Source: Bremia lactucae (Eukaryota > Oomycota > Peronosporomycetes > Peronosporales > Peronosporaceae). Taken from it: DNA of 19,235 bases. The DNA lies in assembly GCF_004359215.1 (NCBI RefSeq), contig NC_090625.1, forward strand, positions 651,205-670,439. The letters are read 5' to 3'. Shown one piece after another: positions 10,201 through 17,948 of the stretch. The notes beneath the pieces were generated by a model. The model saw only the letters and a program-made list of their open reading frames with translations, was not told the DNA's origin and searched no databases. The position numbers and the translations under genes are program-made. The stretch's first letter is position 1; each line of letters opens with the position of its first letter.

Positions 10201-11401
10201 GCAAATGTCCCAGTCGAGCATGCCATATGAATGGACTCACAGGCTTGGCAACGCTTAACTCTTGACATGTCTTTGCAGACTCAACTTTTTCATACTCCAG
10301 AATGAACAATTTCCCCTTCTGAGTCACTTGAGTCACCACTTCGTGTTGGTTTCTGATCTCGCATATGTTTTTCTGGAACGTTATATGTAGTCCTTTCGCA
10401 GACAATGCAGAAATCGACAGAAGTTTACGATCCAATCCTGGAACGTAGAGCACGTCTTCGATACGTATAGGCTTCTGATTCTTCAATACAACTCGAATCG
10501 TCCCAACTCCTGCGGCCCTCACTGTTTCTCCATTCGCAATTGATATGTCAACTACTCTATCAAGTAATCGAACTTCCACAAACTCTTCCTTGAACGGGCA
10601 CATGTGGCTACTTGCACCACTGTCAAGTAGCCACCCTTCACCCTCTTGTTCACTCACCGTGAACGCTTGTTCTTCATTCTGTTTCTTTTCAGAATTTTTC
10701 CAGCAATCTTGTTTCTTGTGACCTTTCTTGCCACAGATGTAACACGTCCCGGTAAACTTGTTTCTTGTTTCCTTCGACCGAAAGACTTTGCCCTTGACGC
10801 TTCTTGTAGCCTTTAATGCAAGTTCTTTCTTGTCCTTGCGAACGATTCCTTCGTTCTCGCGACGAAGCATCTCCTTGGCCATGAACAGATCTATATCCGT
10901 CACGTTCTCGATGATCTTGACGATCTGGTCGTACTCTTCGGACAGACTTCCTAGCAGGATAACGAGCTGTTCATCTCGCGATACTTCGTCTCCGATTGCT
11001 TGCATCGACAAGCATAGCTCATCAAACTTAAGGAAGTGTTCCATCACACTAACACCTTTCTGCATCTTGAAATCATGTAGTTGCCGACGCATCTGGACTC
11101 GATTGTGAATGCTTCGACGAAGAAAGAAGCTCTTCAAAATCTCCCATGCCTCTGCAGTAGACTCTGCCGATCGAACCATGGATTGAAGACTTGGACTGAT
11201 CATCGTGCACACATTTGCAAAAGCCTTCATGTCATTGACTTTCCAGGCGGCCGCATTAACGTCGCCTTTACCCGGACACTCCGTCGTGAAGAGGTGCTCC
11301 AGCAAACCTTTCTTTGCGAGCTTCATTCGAGTGTTAAACTCCCACACAAAATAATTGTCTTCATTTAGAATGGTGTTTGCCTCCATCGTACTTGGGCTCA
11401 T
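7283..11401 (-). CDS. copia Gag-Pol polyprotein, 1372 aa, intact
   Basis: This is a single frame coding for all copia functions in the order Gag, protease, integrase, reverse transcriptase, RNase H. Visible marks: a UBN2-type gag region at about 50-190; zinc knuckle C220-x2-C223-x4-H228-x4-C233; protease D260-S-G; the integrase zinc-binding site H394, H399, C431, C434; the integrase triad D464, D527, E563 with 35 residues between the last two; a D/E/P/S-rich linker at 700-830; reverse transcriptase YDVDTAFLNG at 969 and YVDD at 1054-1057; and RNase H with SDADWGSDKDNRRSTSG at 1222 and AEAEY at 1263. No stop or frameshift was seen. The first ATG (11401) lies inside the primer-binding site; Met 6, at the start of MEANTILNED, is an alternative start. 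No separate Gag frame or slippery site was noticed, so Gag excess would need another mechanism. Confidence 0.95.
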   Translation of the reverse strand: MSPSTMEANTILNEDNYFVWEFNTRMKLAKKGLLEHLFTTECPGKGDVNAAAWKVNDMKAFANVCTMISPSLQSMVRSAESTAEAWEILKSFFLRRSIHNRVQMRRQLHDFKMQKGVSVMEHFLKFDELCLSMQAIGDEVSRDEQLVILLGSLSEEYDQIVKIIENVTDIDLFMAKEMLRRENEGIVRKDKKELALKATRSVKGKVFRSKETRNKFTGTCYICGKKGHKKQDCWKNSEKKQNEEQAFTVSEQEGEGWLLDSGASSHMCPFKEEFVEVRLLDRVVDISIANGETVRAAGVGTIRVVLKNQKPIRIEDVLYVPGLDRKLLSISALSAKGLHITFQKNICEIRNQHEVVTQVTQKGKLFILEYEKVESAKTCQELSVAKPVSPFIWHARLGHLPMKALKTLQNSVEGFKMTEVSDDVNHHDDICEGCVTGKSLVKTFPKSSYGEVKTTSLLQLIHSDVMGPMETKSQGGARFVVTFLDDFSRYVVAYYIAHKSEVVDTFIEYKMMMENQLSAKIKCIRTDNGGEYINKRFNQVCRNAGIIHQTTVPYSPQQNGMAERMNRTLTERTRSLLNHMQVEKKWWAEAMNTAIFITNRVTCASHPTKTPFEVCFKSKPDLSYLRVFGSQGYAHIDKAKRQKLDKKAFRCMLLGYAQGVKGYRVWNYDSKRLEITRSVVFQELPKSKFVEVVSGQDVTQHMDHHDDDDELQVQLPYTSTDNRQEPMEVDQIGTRPISPPSEFDSMSPCPDISVCPDPAFDIDDVSMEPVDVDIDTEQAIVPRGGLNNITDCSEMVPSRYGGHNEPTVLTPTPSSNSQALIPLNHSDAIVPVRDVNQVDRAPKRYRIDYEQANAALEAPLTYHDAICSPQSKMWKNAIKSELNALIQKKTWSPVNKTPGLKVIGTKWVFAIKRNEHGEVDRFKARLVALGYRQTLGVDYYETYSPVANMNSVRVFLAVCCHFGMTIRQYDVDTAFLNGVLEEDVYISTPQGIDMDPSQVLKLNRSLYGLKQAAATWFKTISNVFRNMGFVPCVTDPCVFVRQYGHGSWIYVTLYVDDMLIGGTSASLVDKIADELQGHFKLKTLGSVRFILGIEVEYAQQAKKLKISQGACIDRMVIKFNQVGAKSVNNPSVEGQVMLKCMEKDPKMENRPYRSLVGSLLYVATGTRPDIAFAVGRLSRHLENPSEEHWNAAIRVLRYLKSTATHGICYRSKQGDLKMNAFSDADWGSDKDNRRSTSGVMVMVNGAPVIFKSKLQGSVSLSTAEAEYVALSLCIQEILWTKSLLMEMKVKIDAPVVVYEDNQSAIAIAKNEGYQSRAKHIDIRYHFVRDQVKAKVIQLEYIETKSQLADFLTKAISTSKFKFLVAKTNIGEF

Positions 11402-11405
11402 AACC
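11394..11405 (-). other. copia primer-binding site, initiator-tRNA-Met anticodon type
   Basis: The sense strand reads GGTTATGAGCCC directly after the 5' LTR. This is the complement of GGGCTCATAACC, the anticodon stem-loop of eukaryotic initiator methionine tRNA, rather than of the tRNA 3' end. Drosophila copia is primed by such a half-tRNA, with the related site GGTTATGGGCCC. The CAT anticodon complement (ATG) is also the first ATG of the gag-pol frame. Confidence 0.8.
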
Positions 11406-11653
11406 TAAAGGGGTTCGATAGCAGAGGAGACAACTTGTAGTCAAGGGGTAAATTGGAAAGTATATTAGTCGTTAGAAAACTTGCACATGCATTCAGCTAC
11501 GCGTTCGTAGAAGCACTACGATGGTCTCACCTGGGTCGTTTCTCTCTTCATATAACCGACTGCTGAGGTTTCACTTTCTGTGTCCGTTTTAAAACGATTA
11601 CACTCAAACGTCATAAAGATGTTTGAGCGTACACAAAATGTCCAACATCAACA
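11406..11653 (-). repeat. 5' LTR of the copia element
   Basis: This is a 248-bp copy identical by eye to 7024-7271, ending CATCAACA at 11653 directly before the right GTAAT. As the 5' LTR it should hold the promoter. An inverted pair CTCAAAC/GTTTGAG lies near its sense-strand 5' end. Confidence 0.93.
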
Positions 11654-11658
11654 GTAAT
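11654..11658. repeat. target-site duplication GTAAT, right copy
   Basis: Matches 7019-7023. The 217 bases between here and the next LTR (11659-11875) are AT-rich and hold nothing I recognise. Confidence 0.85.
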
Positions 11659-11875
11659 TGACACTGCCTTCAGGTGTTTTCTGATGCTGATATGAAGGGT
11701 AGGCGAACGGGCGGATTAATCTGATCTAAAATATTTAAAAAAAGGAGACCTATCCACTCGGCTCCTTAGTAAAAAGTTACAAACAATATTTGAGGAGCAA
11801 AGTCTATTTTCAGTCGAAACTTAGTCAAGATGTAAGTATTTTTGATACCTTCTGCACGTAATTCTACTAAGGGTA

Positions 11876-12166
11876 TAGTCACGATTGTCCCGTTACATAA
11901 ATATTGTTTCCTATAAGAGGAAATGATAAATATTAATTTATATGGGAGGAAACGAATAAATTATTATTTATTAATTTTGACTTATTAGTTCCAATATCAG
12001 CAAATTTGGTTATATTGACGCAATAAGACATTAGTTATATTGATTGGTTGATTTAAGTTTAAATCAACCCCGCCAATCGCTACAAGACACGATCAGTCGT
12101 CGCGCGAGGAGGCGCATGCACAGCTACTTATTAATATATAAAAGCCAGTACATAGAAGACGTTACA
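11876..12166 (+). repeat. gypsy LTR A, probably with internal deletion
   Basis: Its 5' part aligns by eye with 13556-13835, and its end GTTACACC matches the CGTTACA end and following CC of the left gypsy LTR. The ~200 bases that LTR B has before its end are missing here. The start is placed at about 11876 by comparison with the TGTAACGGGG end of the left LTR and is uncertain by several bases. An A/T run with TATATAAAA lies near 12136. Confidence 0.6.
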
Positions 12167-12177
12167 CCTTGTTGGGT

Positions 12178-12560
12178 CGAATGTACGTTCCATCCAACGT
12201 GAAGATGTTGATGAAGAAGGAGGGAGCTTTCAAGCCCCTCAAGAAGGCTACCACGCTATGCGTGAAAGGTTCATTCATCTGAGTTACCTCGAATGGAGAG
12301 CGGTCGAACGCATGGCCAGCCGTTGGCGCCGTGCTGTTCACTCTACAAAGAGGTGATCAATATGTGGCTATAATATGTGATTAACGACCTTGCTTCACCA
12401 GCAAGGCTCTCAATACGCTGAGAGGTAGAGAGAACAAGGAGCTCAACAGTTTGAACTGTTGAGACAGCAGCATTTACATGCAACTGGCGAGCCGACGCAT
12501 GCCCGTCGATCCGAAAGCTTGAAGATACATATCTCCAAGCTCAAGGCAGAAAAAGTGCAA
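12178..12560 (+). pseudogene. gypsy gag 5' remnant
   Basis: Reading from about 12178 the plus strand is open with GSFQAPQEGYHAMRERF and LEWRAVERMASRW. The VERM-A/S segment matches SAVERMSSTVG at the start of gag in the left gypsy element. A stop follows after 12350. In another frame, LLRQQHLHATGEPTHARRSE and SLKIHISKLKAEK (about 12460-12560) match the gag region before the conserved LLRW block. Frame changes and stops show it is dead. It directly follows LTR A, as gag should. Confidence 0.6.
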
Positions 12561-12598
12561 AGGTGACTCATGGACGGAGTGATTCTAAGAATTAATCT

Positions 12599-13105
12599 GT
12601 GAATAATGTTAGCGTTAACGGTAACATGGATAAACGGAAGAGAGTCCGCAACGCTTTGCGGTTCGCTTTCGAAAATAAGCCCTGGTTGCCCTCTAAGAGC
12701 AACTTATGTCGTTGGTCTGGTATGACCAACGATCGCTACAAAATTCTGCTATTCCACTCATCCAGGCTTCACAAGATGGGTGAGGCTGAGACTAAATTCT
12801 GCCTTTTTCTGGAATCGATGGTACACATGTAAGCGGGCAAAGGATGTCGCTTCTTTGTTCCAAGCTTGGAAAGCACTTGTACAAATGTGCAAAGCATAGA
12901 CCGCGAGGCCTGGCTTGAAAGCCTGGATGCTTTCTGCGACCGGTTCGAAAGATGGACCGTAGTCGGTGCACGCTACAAGCTATCACCGTTGTCTAAAGAT
13001 GCAGGTTTACCTCGTCCCGAAGTGACCTTTACGATCACCTCGTTCCAGATTATCCATTCTGACATCACCAGAGTTATCATCGTCCATGGAGTCATCACAA
13101 GATGA
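12599..13105 (+). other. unrecognised open segments inside the decayed gypsy element
   Basis: Two short frames are open here: 12599-12832 (77 codons, basic, with ENKPWLPSKSNLCRWSGM) and 12866-13105 (79 codons, with REAWLESLDAFCDRFERW). I do not recognise either, and neither has a clear promoter or partner. Several strong hairpins (12709-12732; palindrome TTCCAAGCTTGGAA near 12860) fit gypsy-derived DNA. They may be decayed element sequence or chance. Confidence 0.25.
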
Positions 13106-13217
13106 CTCCGCTCAAAAAGTTCTGACGAGGAATTGAACAAACTTCTTCATCACCTCTTCGGTTGTCGCGTTATCACTCGTAGGGTTAATGGATGTGGATC
13201 CGGGTGAATCGGGGCCT

Positions 13218-13290
13218 TTACAGTAACCACTGAGTCGGGCGACGACGACGTCTCATGCCAACCACATAAAATGGGGTTGTAGGTGACTTG
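13218..13290 (-). pseudogene. possible gypsy integrase fragment
   Basis: On the minus strand the frame 13218-13445 ends with TTPFYVVGMRRRRRPT. This resembles HTPFFVIGLRHPRIPT at the end of the integrase core of the right gypsy element (18007-18189). The preceding 50 residues (S/A/D/N-rich) do not match integrase. If real, a minus-strand gypsy piece is embedded in the plus-strand remnant. The match is short and could be chance. Confidence 0.3.
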
Positions 13291-13555
13291 GACCAGTCAC
13301 CTCCAATTGGAGTAGGAGGTGACGCACTCCCCACATTAGTATCATTAGCGTCTACTGAAACATTTGCATCGCTAGCAGCAGTACTGAGCCGCGCAACTGC
13401 CAGCTTTGCGGATTTACTGGCAACGCGCACGGGTTTTGAAACCATGCGTATATGAAAGTTGGAATTAAAAAAACAAGTGCTAAATTACAGAAAAAAACAC
13501 AATAGTACTCTCTGTAACTTTAGAAATGCCACTAAAGTGACTGTCGTTTAAGAAG

Positions 13556-14048
13556 TGATATTACGGGGGTCCCGTTACACAAATAGTATTTCCTATGAGA
13601 GGAAATATATAAAGAAGTACAAAGTTATTATCTTTTATACCTTTTGACTTAAAATTTTTGATATTATCAAATGTGTTATTATTAACGCAATAAGACATCA
13701 GTTCAATTGATTGATTAATTTAAGTTTAAATCAACTTCACCACTCTTTACAAGACACGATTAGGCGTCGCGCAAGGAGGTGCATTGCATATTTATTTATC
13801 AATATATTAAAACCAGTAGATAGAAGATCATTATAAAAGAACTATATTTAATACAGTTTTACTTTCACCTTATTTTAAAGCCTTAAAATTATCTCTTAGT
13901 AGCTAAGAACTCTTAGCTTCATAGCTTCTTTCAACCTTTTCTGCACGTCATGTTCGTGAAGTAATCGAGGCATTTCACCTCCACTGTAACCAGTGCAGGT
14001 TGACTAGTATTGTCGTCAGTACTAGCAAACGGTGCCCCATCACTCACA
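13556..14048 (+). repeat. gypsy LTR B
   Basis: About 490 bp. The first part aligns with LTR A, and the later part with the left gypsy LTR (for example AAAGAACT...ATTTAATACAG followed by TTTAAAGCC against its AAAGAACTTAATTATATTG and TTTAAAGC). Its 3' end carries two hairpins at positions equivalent to those of the left LTR: arms 13977-13986/13991-14000 and 14004-14012/14017-14025. The boundaries are set by comparison and are approximate. Confidence 0.55.
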
Positions 14049-14485
14049 CCATATTTAATATCACCATCCCGTCGTTTGTTGTAATCAAACAAAAACTACA
14101 GATTTATGAAAACATAAACTATTTTTGCGGATTGTGTCATTTCAATGTATCGCAAAATTAGCGTTATTTTATGAAAATCTTTTTTAGAACCCCCATTTAG
14201 CCTTTGATACACCCCCTAATTGATATTAAAGATTCGCTTTAGCCATATACCCTAATTATCTTCCTCTGTATCGATGAAAGTAAGGTGTAATGGGCGTGAC
14301 TGCCCGTGGGCACATAAAAAACGTATTTGAGTTTGGCTCTGTTAAATGTACTTCTTTTAACAAGTGAGAAAGGGCCATGAGCGCCCGCACTTGATTGGCA
14401 AATCATAAAAAAATCGAGGACGAAAAGAAGATGAGCTTTGAATAGGCGACAAAAATCGGAGGCGCACTCTTGATCATGCATAGTA
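14049..14485. other. AT-rich stretch without a supported gene
   Basis: The minus-strand frame at 14239-14559 has no recognisable domain. No repeats were noticed here. Confidence 0.4.
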
Positions 14486-14489
14486 GTTA

Positions 14490-14933
14490 GTGTTAGGACG
14501 TTCATTTTTGCGCAGCAGGAGGCAGGTGACTTTAAACACGATACTCGACAAATCCACACTCAAACAATTGGATCTTGGGAACCTTGAAGTGGGTAGAGAA
14601 AATATTGCCACCATTTTAGAGGCTGTCAGAGAACGTTACAACATGGTGAAACCTCGCCAACAAGAAACTATAATAGGGCAGCTATGAGAAATTGCAGTCA
14701 TGGATGATGTGGCTCCAAGAAATCCTGTCCCCAACGTACTCGTGGTAGCCCAACTGGATCTAGACCTTCACAAAATAGTTTTGTGGATGACTCATCAACG
14801 CAACGCGATCCATCTGGATCTGGATTGTTCAAGCAGCGGTTCGTTCAAGACTGCAAGACTTTGCAGTATTTGCAGGAATTCAGGTCACAACGTCCGCAGG
14901 TATTCCCAACGCCCAAATTTGGCTCGTAAATAA
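14490..14933 (+). pseudogene. zinc-knuckle-ending fragment, possibly a transposase C-terminus
   Basis: Two plus-strand frames in the same phase, separated by one stop (14685-14687), form about 147 codons. The first part is helical-looking (LKQLDLGNLEVGREN, ILEAVRERYNMV). The end reads RLCSICRNSGHNVRRY, which is C-x2-C-x4-H-x4 followed by Tyr where the fourth ligand cysteine of a CCHC knuckle should be. CCHC knuckles of the CxxC..GHN.R.C type occur at the C-termini of MULE-type transposases and in retroelement Gag proteins. The missing cysteine, the stop and the absence of an upstream transposase domain make it a remnant at best. The inverted-repeat block begins just after its stop codon. Confidence 0.3.
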
Positions 14934-14936
14934 GTC

Positions 14937-15184
14937 CTTTATATCCACCCCATCAACTTGCCATTTCCACCCCATCATTTGTTATTTTCACCCGTAATTC
15001 GTTATTTCCACCCTATTTGTTATTTTCGCCCACGCAAATAAATATACGAAGCGCAATACATGAGGCTTCCGATTGGCTAAATCAGAATCAAGTTGGCAGC
15101 GACGGTAAAATTTTTTGCATGGGGTGGAAATGAAAAATAGTGGGGTGGAAATGAAAATGGTGGGGTGGGGATAATATTTCCCTT
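14937..15184. repeat. MITE-like block with inverted arms of ~20-bp tandem units
   Basis: The left arm holds about five units of 18-22 bp built on ATTTCCACCCCA (14941, 14963, 14984, 15004, 15022). The right arm (about 15117-15175) holds about three units of the same motif in reverse complement (TGGGGTGGAAAT). Between them is a ~90-bp AT-rich core without similarity to the arms. The outer ends pair as TTATATCCACCCC and TTATCCCCACCCC. No coding capacity. No target duplication could be fixed. Confidence 0.6.
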
Positions 15185-16030
15185 CATTAATTATTGGTGT
15201 AGGCGGGCACGTCTTAATGCGGCCACGCTCTAATTAAGCACACACCCTAGCACAGCGAGGAAACGTTTGACAGTCTACTCTCGTGTGCCGTGAGGTAGTT
15301 GTGGTGGGCGCCTTAGCGACCTCACATAACGCACTAAGTTCGACGAGTGCAGCGGTAATTACACAACGCTCGAGGCCCCTATTTGATGAAGTCAGCGGTC
15401 TATATGCAGTATTTGTGGACGTGATGAAGGCCAATCCCGGCGAGGGTCGCTTGATTCCTGACTTCACTCCATTCAAGTGAGGTGTACCAGGGCATTGGAC
15501 CAATTTGTTGTCAACAAGATGGAATTGATTTTAAGTTCAAATTTTTCATGGTTACCGTGGGGCGGTTAGATTTCCCCCGCTCGGCCAGGGCAGATTGTTA
15601 AATAGGTCTACCTCATCGGGTGCAACATGAAAAGGCATGGGACCGAGCGTTTCAACAAGCATTTAAAGACCAGTACCTTACGATTAGGGCATTTCTAGAG
15701 ATCATCCAAAAGTATATATATGTATGGATAAAGGCGCCTATTTTAAATCAGTGGTGAGCCAAGGCTTGAAGGCAGCCACCGGGAGCTTTCCTGTCCCATT
15801 GCGACAAAAGTGTTCACCATATATGTTCAATCCAGCAAGGTACCAGCCGAAAAACATAATAGAGCTTACACTCGTACGCGAAGTTTCTCACAAGCGGACT
15901 TTTGGACATTCTTTCGGGGGTGAACCGCAGAGGAGTGGACAATTATTGCGGGCTTGGCGGAAGGGTGTATCGCAAGTCAACAAATCCCGTCTTCATATAA
16001 AGTATAATGAATAGCACAAAGCGAATTCGG
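15185..16030. other. stretch without a firmly supported gene; possible decayed 5' coding of the FYVE pseudogene
   Basis: Frames at 15283-15480 (plus), 15234-15503 (minus) and 15724-16014 (plus, MDKGAYFKSVVSQGLKAATG) show no domain I know. The plus strand from about 15640 changes frame often in a way that could be decayed N-terminal coding of the gene downstream, but I cannot show this. Confidence 0.3.
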
Positions 16031-17214
16031 CTGTATAACATAATTCAATTACAAGGGGAAGGAGAACTTATTATGACTTTACATTTGACGGTACTTTGTT
16101 AGTCAGCAAGGTGCCAATACTGGTTGTATACGCCAAATTGACAAAGTTATTTCTACGGCACCTAAGTACCAGCAGGTGGATATCCCGTTTGAAGGCGAAG
16201 GTATTCATTAGCTATTCCGCTTCGGCTACATTAAGGAACAGTATAAGACCGGCAGCGCGGTCTGGATGGTCATCAAATGAAATGGCAGGAAGAGTATACG
16301 GTCTGCATTCGGAATCTAAGCCGATTCTACGACATCGATAAGCTTATGTCTTTCCTTCGCAACATCATCCAGACGCCGTGTCAGGTGGAAAAAATAAATA
16401 CATGTACGCCGGCGTTTCGAACATTGACAATATAAATACGCAATTTCAGTTAGCGGGCTACCCGATTTTTCTCCAAGGAGTGGTTTGACTATATCGTTTG
16501 GTGCCTTTCTAATTTTCTCTTACCCAAACATTGGGCGTCGATTGCAATGTCTCCAATGCGGTAACATCTGTCATTTAACAGCGCGTTGCCGTTTCTCTGC
16601 CGCTTAACCTTACGGTCCTGGAGCCATCGTGGTTGCCAAACAGGCTGTTGCCGATTCGGGCGACAACGTCCGATCTTTCGCAAGCCTTAAGGTTCTTGTA
16701 ATACACGGTGCGAGAGCAGTAAGCCAACCGCCGACTGGCCCAGACGTTCCGAGGCTCACCGAAACCACGGGCCTCAGCTCCTCTACCAGTGTCCAGTATG
16801 CATGACTTCCTACAGCGGAAGTACGAACCGGCCAGATGAAAAATCTCGCGTGGATGCTTGAATAGCGATATCAAGAAGCCAAGGAGCTCGGCGCGCCCAG
16901 TCGAGAGCTCATCTGTGTGATCTGTGCGAGCTCCATCACAAGCGCAAATTGGGAGACTTTGGCAAGATCGACGATACGTGCAAACTGTGTTTTGGGTTTG
17001 TTTGCCACACTTGCAAAATTTCCAAAAAATGAGTTTCGTGACACCGGGTTTGCTGCTGGCCAGACGAAAGGTTACATTCTGCGCAGTTTGCTTAAATGAG
17101 CAACAAAGATTTTTGCCAGCGAAGCAGCATGAGTACAAATCCTTTCGTCAGGAAAAAAAAGAAGTTTTACAGTCGATTACGGATTCTACTACGTCGACTG
17201 CCAGCTCAGATTAG
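16031..17214 (+). pseudogene. FYVE-type zinc-finger protein gene (oomycete START/FYVE-like), frameshifted
   Basis: FYVE fingers bind phosphatidylinositol-3-phosphate on endosomes, and oomycetes have a large family of START-FYVE-like proteins. The plus strand at 16916-17091 encodes eight cysteines in C-x2-C-x17-C-x2-C-x4-C-x2-C ... C-x2-C spacing (CDLC, CKLC, VCHTC, FCAVC). KKMSFV and ARRKVTFC lie before the last pair, as in this family. The R-R/K-H-H-C-R motif of classic FYVE domains is absent. A run of six A (17024-17029) carries a one-base frameshift between cysteines six and seven, giving TGA at 17030. Upstream, decayed coding in changing frames includes FGYIKEQYKTGSAVWMVIK, DIDKLMSFLRNIIQTP, WFDYIVWCLSNFL (16485-16525) and GQMKNLAWMLE just before the finger. 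The lipid-binding START part is not securely recognised. Many stops: a dead host gene. The 5' end is uncertain. Confidence 0.6.
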
Positions 17215-17433
17215 ATCCGGGCCGTGTGTCGGATTTAATGTCGAGGATCGACAAAATCGATCACTTCCTCCATGTTTTGGAGAAGGGACTTGACCACGAG
17301 CGCGGCAAGCGTCGCTCGTTGGAGCAGACGGTGCAGGCTCACCATATCGAGCGGTTGAAAGACCGTTCGAAGAGTGCGTACCCCATGTTGGAGTACGAAC
17401 GGAAATATCATGCTGTTCGCGAGTGAGCTGTCG

Positions 17434-17948
17434 TCAGCTCATCGTTGTTTCGAGGATATTCGGAACCGGTATGAGAAACTTCAGGTTCAACATGAGAATC
17501 TGGTTCGCGATCACAAGAATCTTTTGGGGATTCTTGAAAAGGGTGGTCAATTCCGTCCTCGGAAGAAGCAGGTACTGATGGTACGGGCGGAGTTGACCAA
17601 CGTAAAACGTAGGATGGGTTCGCATCCTACGTGTCAATTCTATTGTGTACGCATTGCCTCTGCGATGCAATACACGGAAAGGCCCAATGAACTTGGATAG
17701 TAGTTTACTGCTACCCACATTAGTGACTAATCGCTTAGGTAGTTATCCGTAGAGAGTAGCACTAGATCATTTATTTTAAATGAATGAACATTTGCTCTTC
17801 CATGTTTGTCTGCATTCCGTTTCTGTCGGTCCACTGCGTTAGAAATGGAATCCTGAACGAAACAGATTATTGATTCTGGAGTTAGCAGAATTTCTTCTCC
17901 CGACTCATTTGTTTTGTCTTTTTCAGTACGCTTTGTGCGTACTGCCAT
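17434..17948 (-). pseudogene. gypsy integrase C-terminal domain and tail
   Basis: The frame 17727-17948 reads DSISNAVDRQKRNADKHGRA and FKINDLVLLST. After a frame change, 17580-17718 reads LLSKFIGPFRVLHRRGNAYT and HPTFYVGQLRPYHQY, the SH3-like GPF..V domain of gypsy integrases. A further frame change gives SSEDGIDHPFQESPKDSC and EPDSHVEPEV, which I recognise as the tail of this oomycete family. A chromodomain, often found downstream in related elements, is not visible before the element stops. Confidence 0.75.

Larger units (their letters stand above)
7024..11653 (-). mobile_element. complete Ty1/copia LTR retrotransposon
   Basis: This 4630-bp element has two 248-bp LTRs that appear identical, a flanking GTAAT duplication, a primer-binding site touching the 5' LTR, one uninterrupted gag-pol frame and a polypurine tract touching the 3' LTR. 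All parts needed for autonomous transposition are visible. Identical LTRs mean a recent insertion on the family clock, in contrast to the heavily decayed gypsy copies around it. It sits between the GH3 pseudogene and an older gypsy remnant. Base composition and hairpin content differ from the gypsy pieces. Confidence 0.95.
11876..14048 (+). mobile_element. second gypsy element, heavily decayed, with two diverged LTRs
   Basis: Two related segments in the same orientation, 11876-12166 and 13556-14048, flank a short interior that begins with gag-like coding on the plus strand. The segments share TTTAAGTTTAAATCAAC, ACAAGACACGAT and CGCAATAAGACAT blocks with many differences between them, so insertion is old. 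The interior is only about 1.4 kb and lacks pol on the plus strand, so most of the element is deleted. No target duplication could be matched. The interior shows the same hairpin richness as the other gypsy pieces (for example 12442-12463, 12709-12732, 13282-13301). Confidence 0.6.

Noticed and set aside
8948..11368. Plus-strand open frames across the copia element (for example 8948-9190, 10758-11108, 11081-11368).
   Set aside because: They are antisense shadows of the long gag-pol frame, with no domains and unnatural composition.
15234..15503. Overlapping open frames on both strands as a small gene.
   Set aside because: No domain in either reading and no promoter or neighbour to support one; likely chance.
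16541..16592. A CCHC zinc knuckle (CLQCGNICHLTARC) on the plus strand, suggesting a non-LTR retrotransposon ORF1 or Gag.
   Set aside because: Another frame over the same bases reads WFDYIVWCLSNFLLPKHW, which is more protein-like and sits in order upstream of the FYVE finger; the knuckle is probably a chance reading.
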